Source of the DNA: Pseudomonadota bacterium
GTDB taxonomy: Bacteria > Pseudomonadota > Gammaproteobacteria > Burkholderiales > Nitrosomonadaceae
NCBI GenBank assembly: GCA_018240935.1
Contig: JAFEEV010000163.1
Location: 1-5,202 of the forward strand
DNA length: 5,202 bases
Direction of reading: 5' to 3'
The notes below the pieces were generated by a model that saw only the letters and a program-made list of their open reading frames with translations, had not been told where the DNA came from and searched no databases. Below, piece by piece: positions 1-5,202 of the stretch. The translations under genes and the position numbers were made by a program. How positions within the stretch are numbered: position 1 is the first letter of the stretch; the number at the start of each line of letters is the position of its first letter.

Positions 1-2
1 AG

Positions 3-1148
3 CCGGATGGCAGTCAAATACGAACCTTTGCCCGGCTTGAGTTTGGCGGCGCGCATTTGCAGGATCCGGACAATGACCGCATGGCGGACATCGCGGCACG
101 CGCGATCACGGGTTTGCTTTACGGCTTTTCCATCTGGTGTGCATTGTCCGTTTGTTTAGTCATGCTGTTATCCCGCCGTAAGCAACAGAATTTTATGCAA
201 TGCCTGACGGCCGTTTGGCGCCGCAACACCGCAATACCCTGGCACGCCATCCTGTTCACACTGCTCATTCTGCTGCTGATCAGCGGCGCTATTTTTTCAC
301 TGGCGGGATACTATCATGTACTAGGCACCGACAAAGTCGGCCAGGATATTCTGTATCAATCGTTGAAAAGCATACGAGTGGCGCTGGTGATCGGCACGCT
401 GACCACGTTGATCATGCTGCCGTTCGCATTGCTGCTGGGCATCATGGCCGGTTATTTCCGCGGCTGGGCCGACGATGTCATTCAGTATATCTACACCACG
501 CTGAATTCCATTCCCGGCGTTCTGTTGATCGCCGCTGCGGTCTTGATGATGCAGGTATACATCGAAACGCATCCGGATCTGTTCGACACCGTGGCGTCGC
601 GCGCGGATTTACGCTTGCTGTTTCTCTGCATGATTCTCGGCATCACCAGCTGGACCAGCTTATGCCGCCTGCTGCGCGGGGAAACGATGAAACTGCGCGA
701 ACTGGAATATATCCAGGCGGCGCATGCGTTCGGCGTTTCCCATTGGCGCATCATCAGCCGTCATATTCTGCCGAACGTGATGCATATCGTGCTGATCGCC
801 ACAGTGATGGATTTCAGCGGCTTGGTTCTGGCCGAAGCGGTGTTGTCGTATGTCGGTGTCGGCGTCGATCCCTCGATGATCAGCTTCGGCACCATGATCA
901 ACGCGGCGCGGCTGGAAATGGCGCGTGAACCGATGGTTTGGTGGGCTTTGCTGGCAGCATTCAGCTTTATGTTCACACTGGTGTTGAGCGCCAATCTGTT
1001 TGCCGATGCGGTGCAAAACGCTCTGGATCCGCGCACCCGGACATTACGCCAGCAAACCGTTTTTCCGCGTTCCGGCAAAAAAACGCACGATGCGCCAGGC
1101 AATGCGGCTGAAGCGGCTGCGCCGGCAAAATCCTCTCCTCATTCATGA
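3..1148 (+). CDS. Peptide-type ABC transporter permease, OppC/DppC family (5' end outside window)
   Basis: This is an inner-membrane subunit of a dipeptide/oligopeptide-type ABC importer, which would form the translocation channel with a DppB-like partner. Residues are counted from the codon at 3. There is a hydrophobic segment at about 34-56, a basic stretch, then the usual OppC-type first helix at about 82-102. The family motif LGTDKVGQDIL follows at 107-117, then several more helices. The cytoplasmic EAA loop that docks on the ATPase lies at about 235-258 (E235, G244, P257 of the ILP). The last helix is near 313-335, and the tail is Ala/Lys-rich. The frame is open to the left edge. In-window starts (TTG at 57, ATG at 81) lack a good ribosome binding site, and the residues before them look coding (RTFARLEFGGAHL), so the true start is probably upstream. 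The segment at 34-56 is additional to a standard OppC core. The stop overlaps the ATPase start by 4 bases. The substrate is inferred only from family; peptides are likely, but nickel or other small solutes are possible. Confidence 0.92.
   Translation, partial: PDGSQIRTFARLEFGGAHLQDPDNDRMADIAARAITGLLYGFSIWCALSVCLVMLLSRRKQQNFMQCLTAVWRRNTAIPWHAILFTLLILLLISGAIFSLAGYYHVLGTDKVGQDILYQSLKSIRVALVIGTLTTLIMLPFALLLGIMAGYFRGWADDVIQYIYTTLNSIPGVLLIAAAVLMMQVYIETHPDLFDTVASRADLRLLFLCMILGITSWTSLCRLLRGETMKLRELEYIQAAHAFGVSHWRIISRHILPNVMHIVLIATVMDFSGLVLAEAVLSYVGVGVDPSMISFGTMINAARLEMAREPMVWWALLAAFSFMFTLVLSANLFADAVQNALDPRTRTLRQQTVFPRSGKKTHDAPGNAAEAAAPAKSSPHS
1145..1148 (+). promoter_or_regulatory. ATGA stop/start overlap, permease to ATPase
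   Basis: The permease stop TGA (1146-1148) shares bases with the ATPase ATG (1145-1147). The 20 bases before it (gccggcaaaatcctctcctc region) contain no Shine-Dalgarno-like purine run, so the ATPase is probably started by ribosomes terminating on the permease. This would help keep subunit ratios fixed. The coupling is inferred from the arrangement. Confidence 0.7.
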
Positions 1149-3217
1149 AAGCACTGCTGGAAATAGAAAATCTCGCAACCGTGCTGCACACCGGCGCCAC
1201 CCCGGTGCGCGCCGTCGATGGCTTGTCGCTGGCAATCTCGCCCGGGGAAACATTTGCATTACTGGGCGAATCCGGCTGCGGCAAGTCGATGACAGCGCTG
1301 TCGATCATGCGCTTGCTGCCGGATGCCGGTGAAATCGTTGCCGGTCGAATCCGGCTCGGCGGCGCGGACTTGCTGCGATTATCCGAAAGCGATATGCGCA
1401 AAATCCGCGGTAAGCGCATCGGCATGATTTTTCAGGAACCGATGCTGAGTCTTAATCCGGTTATGACCATCGCGCAACAAATCGAAGAAGTGCTGAAGCA
1501 GCACCTGAATTTGCCGCGCGAAGCCGCACAAACGCGCATTCAGGCGCTGCTGGAGCAAGTCGGCATACCGGATGCGCCGCGCCGCATGCACGAATACCCG
1601 TTTCAGTTTTCCGGCGGCATGAAACAACGCGTCATGATCGCCATGGCGCTCGCCGCCGAACCGGAATTGCTCATCGCCGATGAGCCGACCACCGCGCTGG
1701 ACGTTACCATCCAAGCGCAAGTACTCGATCTGATGCGGCGCATCCAGCAGCAGAAAGGCATGGCGATCCTGTTGATCACGCACGACCTGGGCGTGGTGGC
1801 CGAAATGGCGCAGCAGGTCGCGGTCATGTACGCAGGAGAAATCGTCGAACTGGCGCCGCGGGATCAATTCTTTCAAGGTCCGCAGCACCCGTATTCGCAG
1901 CAATTGTTCGCCGCGTTGCCGGGAAAACAAAAACGCAACCAAGCGCTGACCGTCATTCAAGGCAATGTGCCGTCACTGACGCAACAATTCACCGGTTGCC
2001 GTTTTGTCGAGCGCTGCAATCAGGCGTTGGCACAGTGCCGCCATACCGTTCCGCAATGGCGGACAGTTTCCGGCCGCCATCAGGTGCGCTGCCATTTAAT
2101 CAGCGATCATGAAAACCCAACACCCGCCGCTACCAGCGCCGCATCGCAGGAAATTACCCACGTTGCGCAACCTGTTCCGGCGATAACGGATAGCCCGCTG
2201 TTGCAGGTGACCGGCCTGAAAGTGCATTTCCCGATTCGCAAGGGTTTGTTCCAGCGTGTCGCCGGTCATGTCAAAGCGGTCGATGGCGTGTCGTTGAAGA
2301 TATTCGCAGGCAAAACATTGGCGCTGGTGGGCGAATCCGGCTGCGGCAAGACCACCATCGGCAAAAGCATTTTGCAGCTGATTCAACCGACGCACGGCAG
2401 CGTGCGTTTTAAGGATCAAGAGCTGATCGGATTAAAGCGGAACCAATTGCAACCGTTACGTTCACAGTTTCAAATTATTTTCCAGGACCCCTATTCCTCG
2501 TTGAATCCGCGCATGCGCATCAGCGAAATTCTGCAAGAAGGCATGAATGCATTGAATACCGGCAACACCCACCGTCATGGCGTCAGCACGGCAACATCCG
2601 CCGGCGCCCGCGACCAGGAAATCGATGCATTATTGCAGCGTGTCGGTCTGCCAACTGAAGTAAAATGGCGCTTTCCGCATGAATTCTCCGGCGGGCAGCG
2701 GCAGCGCATCGCGATTGCCCGCGCCTTGGCGGTCAACCCCGAATTGCTGATTTGCGATGAACCGACCAGCGCGCTGGACGTATCGGTGCAGGCGCAGATT
2801 TTAAATCTGCTCAAATCGTTGCAGACTAATTTAGGACTTGCATTTTTGTTTATTACCCACAATATCGCGGTTGTTGAATACTTGGCGGATGAAGTGGCGG
2901 TAATGTATCTGGGGCGTATCGTTGAACAAGGACACATCGATGAAGTGATGAACAACCCCAAACACCCGTACACGCAGGCGCTATTGTCTTCAGTGCCGCG
3001 CATCGAAGCGGATTCCGGGCCAGCTATCATTCCGCTGACAGGCGATTTGCCGTCACCGGCGGCGCCGCCCGCAGGCTGTCATTTCCATCCGCGCTGCGCG
3101 CATGCCATGCCGGTTTGCCGCGCATCCTATCCGCCGGTCAGTCCGTTCAGCGCGACACACACTGCCCATTGTTATCTTTATTCACAGGAACACAGTCATA
3201 CCGATTATGAGCATTAA
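1145..3217 (+). CDS. Fused double-ATPase subunit of a peptide-type ABC transporter (DppD-DppF / YejF-like)
   Basis: This cytoplasmic 690-residue protein supplies both ATP-hydrolysing domains of the importer in one chain, as YejF and GsiA do. Domain 1 has Walker A GESGCGKS (41-48), Q-loop Q97, signature FSGGM (155-159), Walker B ending D179-E180, and switch H213. Domain 2 has Walker A GESGCGKT (396-403), Q447, FSGGQ (514-518), D538-E539, and H572. No catalytic residue is missing from either half. Each half ends in the oligopeptide-transporter C-terminal domain (HPY at 248-250 and 607-609) with four cysteines: C285, C291, C298, C316 and C645, C651, C658, C676. In some DppD proteins these bind an iron-sulfur cluster. 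A polar linker of about 30 residues (320-350) joins the halves. Domain 2 carries a Gly/Thr/His-rich insertion at about 471-490. The ATG overlaps the permease stop (ATGA) with no Shine-Dalgarno upstream, suggesting coupled translation. It presumably works with the permease just upstream. Confidence 0.96.
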   Translation: MKALLEIENLATVLHTGATPVRAVDGLSLAISPGETFALLGESGCGKSMTALSIMRLLPDAGEIVAGRIRLGGADLLRLSESDMRKIRGKRIGMIFQEPMLSLNPVMTIAQQIEEVLKQHLNLPREAAQTRIQALLEQVGIPDAPRRMHEYPFQFSGGMKQRVMIAMALAAEPELLIADEPTTALDVTIQAQVLDLMRRIQQQKGMAILLITHDLGVVAEMAQQVAVMYAGEIVELAPRDQFFQGPQHPYSQQLFAALPGKQKRNQALTVIQGNVPSLTQQFTGCRFVERCNQALAQCRHTVPQWRTVSGRHQVRCHLISDHENPTPAATSAASQEITHVAQPVPAITDSPLLQVTGLKVHFPIRKGLFQRVAGHVKAVDGVSLKIFAGKTLALVGESGCGKTTIGKSILQLIQPTHGSVRFKDQELIGLKRNQLQPLRSQFQIIFQDPYSSLNPRMRISEILQEGMNALNTGNTHRHGVSTATSAGARDQEIDALLQRVGLPTEVKWRFPHEFSGGQRQRIAIARALAVNPELLICDEPTSALDVSVQAQILNLLKSLQTNLGLAFLFITHNIAVVEYLADEVAVMYLGRIVEQGHIDEVMNNPKHPYTQALLSSVPRIEADSGPAIIPLTGDLPSPAAPPAGCHFHPRCAHAMPVCRASYPPVSPFSATHTAHCYLYSQEHSHTDYEH
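1263..1285 (+). repeat. 23-base direct repeat, copy 1 (Walker A of ATPase domain 1)
   Basis: The segment beginning tgggcgaatccggctg and ending cggcaag encodes LGESGCGK of the first nucleotide-binding domain and is identical at all 23 bases to 2328-2350. The copies are 1065 bases apart, a multiple of three, and read in the same frame. Confidence 0.9.
2328..2350 (+). repeat. 23-base direct repeat, copy 2 (Walker A of ATPase domain 2)
   Basis: This is identical to 1263-1285 and encodes the GESGCGK loop of the second nucleotide-binding domain, preceded by Val rather than Leu. The identity may simply reflect a conserved peptide with shared codon preference, or local gene conversion between the halves. 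Confidence 0.9.
3207..3217 (+). promoter_or_regulatory. 11-base overlap, ATPase end and prfC start
   Basis: The prfC ATG (3207) lies inside the ATPase gene, whose TAA is at 3215-3217 in a different frame. With only a distant, weak aggaa at 3186-3190, reinitiation or coupling from the ATPase is the likely way into prfC, unless an internal promoter within the ATPase gene makes a separate prfC transcript. Confidence 0.6.
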
Positions 3218-4817
3218 CCAAGAAGTGGCGCGGCGACGCACTTTCGCCATTATTTCCCACCCCGACGCGGGTAAAACAACGCTGACCGAGAAACTGTTGA
3301 TGTACGCCGGCGCGATTCACATCGCGGGCAGCGTCAAGGCACGCAAAGCCAGCCGCCATGCCACGTCCGATTGGATGGAGATCGAGAAACAGCGCGGCAT
3401 TTCGGTTGCCAGTTCGGTCATGCAAATGGAATACCGCGATTGCGTGATCAATTTGCTCGATACCCCCGGTCACCAGGATTTTTCGGAAGACACCTACCGC
3501 GTGCTGACTGCCGTCGATGCGGCGTTGATGGTCATCGATGCCGCCAACGGGGTCGAAGCGCAAACGCTGCGCCTGCTGGAAGTATGCCGCGCGCGTAACA
3601 CGCCGATCGTCACTTTCGTCAACAAAATGGACCGTGAAGTGCGCGAACCGCTCGATTTGATCGATGAAATCGAACGCACGCTCGGCATGTCGACCATTCC
3701 ATTCACCTGGCCGGTCGGTATGGGAAAAAGTTTCCACGGCGTATGCGACCTGCAAAACAATGGCATGCGTGTATTCCAGCCGGGGTCGGATCGCGTCGAC
3801 ACTGACAGCGAAGTGATTGCGCGTTTCGACGATGCGCAATTGCAGCAGCGCTTCGGCGCGGAACTGACCACTGCGTTGCAGGAAATCGATTTGATCAGAG
3901 GCGCATCGCCGGCATTCGATCATCAAGCGTTTCTGGACGGTAAGCAAACTCCGGTTTTCTTCGGCTCGGCGATCAATAACTTTGGTGTGCGCGAGATTCT
4001 CGACGCATTGGTCGATCTGGCGCCGCCACCCGAATCGCGCAACGCCATTCAGCGCGAAGTGTTGCCGGATGAAAAGAAATTTTCCGGCATGGTCTTCAAA
4101 ATCCAAGCCAACATGAATCTGGCGCATCGCGACCGCATTGCCTTCGTGCGCGTGTGTTCGGGGCAATTCAAACGCGGCATGAATCTGAAAGTCGCGCGCA
4201 ACGGCAAGGACATCCGCACCAGCACGGTGGTGTCGTTTTTATCGCAACGCCGCGACATTTTGGAAGAAGCCTACCCCGGCGACATCATCGGCATCCCGAA
4301 TCACGGCACGCTGCAACTGGGCGACACCCTGACCGAAGGCGAAGTGCTGCAATTCACCGGGTTGCCTTTTTTCGCACCGGAAATTTTCCGCACCGTGGAA
4401 ATCGCCGACCCATTGCGCAGCAAGCAACTGAAACTGGGATTGGCACAACTCGGCGAGGAAGGCGCGATTCAGGTATTCCGTCCGCACCTGGGCAATATGC
4501 TGTTGCTCGGCGCCGTCGGCACGCTGCAATTTGAAGTGGTCGCGCATCGCCTGCAACATGAATACGGTGTCGCGGCTCGGATCACATCCGCCAAATACCA
4601 ATTGGCGCGCTGGATCACCAGCGATGATCCGCGCGAATTGCAACGTTTTATCGAAGCCAATGCGCACCGCATCGCCTACGACGCTGTCGACGCGCCGACT
4701 TTTCTGGCTTCTTTCGGCGCGGAGCTCAGTGTCGCGCAAGAAAACTGGCCCGCCATTCATTTCCATAAACTGCGCGAGCACGCCGGTTTGGTTTTTCAGA
4801 GCCACATGACGGCATGA
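3207..4817 (+). CDS. prfC: Peptide chain release factor 3 (RF3), translational GTPase
   Basis: RF3 is a cytoplasmic GTPase that removes RF1/RF2 from the ribosome after peptide release and contributes to post-peptidyl-transfer quality control. The 536-residue product matches the usual family length (E. coli about 529). G-domain motifs are all present: P-loop SHPDAGKTT (17-25), switch I RGIS (63-66), DTPGH (85-89), NKMD (139-142) and GSA (253-255). Domain II and the RF3-specific C-terminal domain follow, with stretches typical of PrfC such as the GSAINNFGVRE region (253-263) and the DPLRSKQLKLGLAQLGEEGA region (401-420). The frame is open upstream to 3102, but ATG at 3207 gives the normal RF3 N-terminus (MSINQEVARRRTFAIISHPD), so the longer form is rejected. 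The start lies 11 bases inside the ATPase gene. The nearest purine-rich stretch (aggaa, 3186-3190) is 16 bases away, too far for a good ribosome binding site, so coupling to the upstream gene is likely. The stop overlaps the next gene. Confidence 0.97.
   Translation: MSINQEVARRRTFAIISHPDAGKTTLTEKLLMYAGAIHIAGSVKARKASRHATSDWMEIEKQRGISVASSVMQMEYRDCVINLLDTPGHQDFSEDTYRVLTAVDAALMVIDAANGVEAQTLRLLEVCRARNTPIVTFVNKMDREVREPLDLIDEIERTLGMSTIPFTWPVGMGKSFHGVCDLQNNGMRVFQPGSDRVDTDSEVIARFDDAQLQQRFGAELTTALQEIDLIRGASPAFDHQAFLDGKQTPVFFGSAINNFGVREILDALVDLAPPPESRNAIQREVLPDEKKFSGMVFKIQANMNLAHRDRIAFVRVCSGQFKRGMNLKVARNGKDIRTSTVVSFLSQRRDILEEAYPGDIIGIPNHGTLQLGDTLTEGEVLQFTGLPFFAPEIFRTVEIADPLRSKQLKLGLAQLGEEGAIQVFRPHLGNMLLLGAVGTLQFEVVAHRLQHEYGVAARITSAKYQLARWITSDDPRELQRFIEANAHRIAYDAVDAPTFLASFGAELSVAQENWPAIHFHKLREHAGLVFQSHMTA
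4814..4817 (+). promoter_or_regulatory. ATGA stop/start overlap, prfC to phosphoesterase
   Basis: The prfC TGA (4815-4817) overlaps a possible ATG start of the phosphoesterase at 4814. No convincing ribosome binding site precedes 4814, 4826 or 4832, so the downstream gene is probably read by coupled translation whichever ATG is used. Confidence 0.5.
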
Positions 4818-5202
4818 TCCGCGGCATGGCGATGAAGGCATGTTTTTTTCTGTTCCTGCTGATTTTTGCCGCACCCGCACCGGCGGACGGCACGGCATCT
4901 TCCGCTGCTGAAAAAACCGTGCGGTTTGCGGTACTGGGCGACATGCCATACAACGATGCCGAATATGCGTTGCTGGAACAACCCAATGGTGCAATCGCCC
5001 AAGCCATTCACGCCTTGAATCCGCCGGTACTGATCCATCTGGGCGATTTCAAAAGAGGCCGGTTAGCGTGCGGCGACGATCTTTTTCAAGACCATTACCG
5101 CCAGATTGCGCGCCTCAATCCGCATAAAACGGTCTACACCCCCGGCGATAACGACTGGACGGATTGCGACCGGTTTAATACTGCGACGCGATATGACGAA
5201 CT
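4814..5202 (+). CDS. Exported calcineurin-like metallophosphoesterase (3' end outside window)
   Basis: Only the first 129 codons are present; the frame is still open at the right edge. The N-terminus is a clear signal peptide: basic residues R3 and K8, hydrophobic core about 9-20, and a likely signal peptidase I site after APA at 22-24, so the enzyme should be periplasmic or secreted. Three spaced motifs indicate the metallophosphoesterase fold: VLGDMPY (40-46), IHLGDFKRG (74-82) and TPGDNDWTDC (109-118), the last being the GDND version of the GNHD/E motif. The usual His of the first motif (D-x-H) is replaced by Pro45, giving D-x-P-Y. I recall related bacterial phosphoesterases with GDTPY-like motifs, but this was not searched. 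C86 and C118 could pair as a disulfide. Start choice is uncertain: ATG 4814 overlaps the prfC stop (ATGA), while ATG 4826 and 4832 are also in frame and 4832 gives a classic MK-type signal peptide. The substrate is unknown. Confidence 0.85.
   Translation, partial: MIRGMAMKACFFLFLLIFAAPAPADGTASSAAEKTVRFAVLGDMPYNDAEYALLEQPNGAIAQAIHALNPPVLIHLGDFKRGRLACGDDLFQDHYRQIARLNPHKTVYTPGDNDWTDCDRFNTATRYDE

Noticed and set aside
1..40. Possible tail of an upstream gene ending at TGA 38-40 in frame 2
   Set aside because: Only 12 codons are visible with no recognisable sequence, and the permease frame is open across the same bases.
200..928. Plus-strand open frame of 242 codons in another frame of the permease gene
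   Set aside because: The product is Arg/His-rich with no motif, whereas the overlapping frame carries clear permease helices and the EAA loop.
1077..1083. Run of seven A near the permease end as a programmed frameshift that could fuse it to the ATPase
   Set aside because: A -1 shift does enter the ATPase frame, but it meets a TGA at 1109-1111 before the ATPase start, so no fusion results.
3102..3206. Longer prfC start adding 35 residues
   Set aside because: The extra residues would lie over the ATPase Cys-rich tail and do not resemble RF3; ATG 3207 gives the standard N-terminus.
3147..4166. Long minus-strand open frame of 339 codons opposite prfC
   Set aside because: It lies wholly opposite the well-supported ATPase end and RF3, gives a His/Arg/Gln/Asp-rich product with no recognisable motif, and is the kind of shadow frame expected from GC-biased coding DNA.
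4843..4849. Run of seven T in the phosphoesterase signal-peptide region as a phase-variation tract
   Set aside because: It is short and explained by Phe codons in the hydrophobic core; nothing else suggests phase variation.
4239..4994. Minus-strand open frame of 251 codons across the prfC end and the phosphoesterase start
   Set aside because: It spans two plus-strand genes with convincing family motifs, and its product has no recognisable domain.

Overview
The window is a dense, single-strand (+) stretch of bacterial chromosome with four protein-coding genes and almost no non-coding DNA. Base composition looks moderately GC-rich (judged by eye, not counted). The best clue to the host is the release factor 3 gene, whose protein reads like a proteobacterial and most likely betaproteobacterial PrfC. 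A member of the Nitrosomonadales is a reasonable guess, but the genus cannot be settled from this sequence alone.

Layout, left to right: (1) the 3' part of an OppC/DppC-type inner-membrane permease, open to the left window edge and ending at 1148; (2) a fused double-ATPase of the oligopeptide/dipeptide ABC family (1145-3217), with both nucleotide-binding domains complete; (3) prfC, encoding the GTPase release factor 3 (3207-4817); (4) the 5' part of an exported calcineurin-like metallophosphoesterase (from 4814), running off the right edge.

Every gene overlaps the next, by 4, 11 and 4 bases. No start has a well-placed Shine-Dalgarno sequence, and there is no room for an intergenic terminator or a conventional intergenic promoter. 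This fits one polycistronic unit with translational coupling, in which the tail of a peptide-type uptake transporter operon runs into a translation-termination factor and then a periplasmic phosphoesterase. The partner permease (DppB/OppB type) and the substrate-binding protein are not in the window and would be expected upstream.

I see no RNA genes, mobile elements or CRISPR. The only notable repeat is a 23-base exact direct repeat encoding the two Walker A loops of the fused ATPase. The region looks like ordinary core or housekeeping sequence. The points most worth a second look are the prfC/transporter coupling, the non-canonical first metal motif of the phosphoesterase, and the extra N-terminal membrane segment of the permease.
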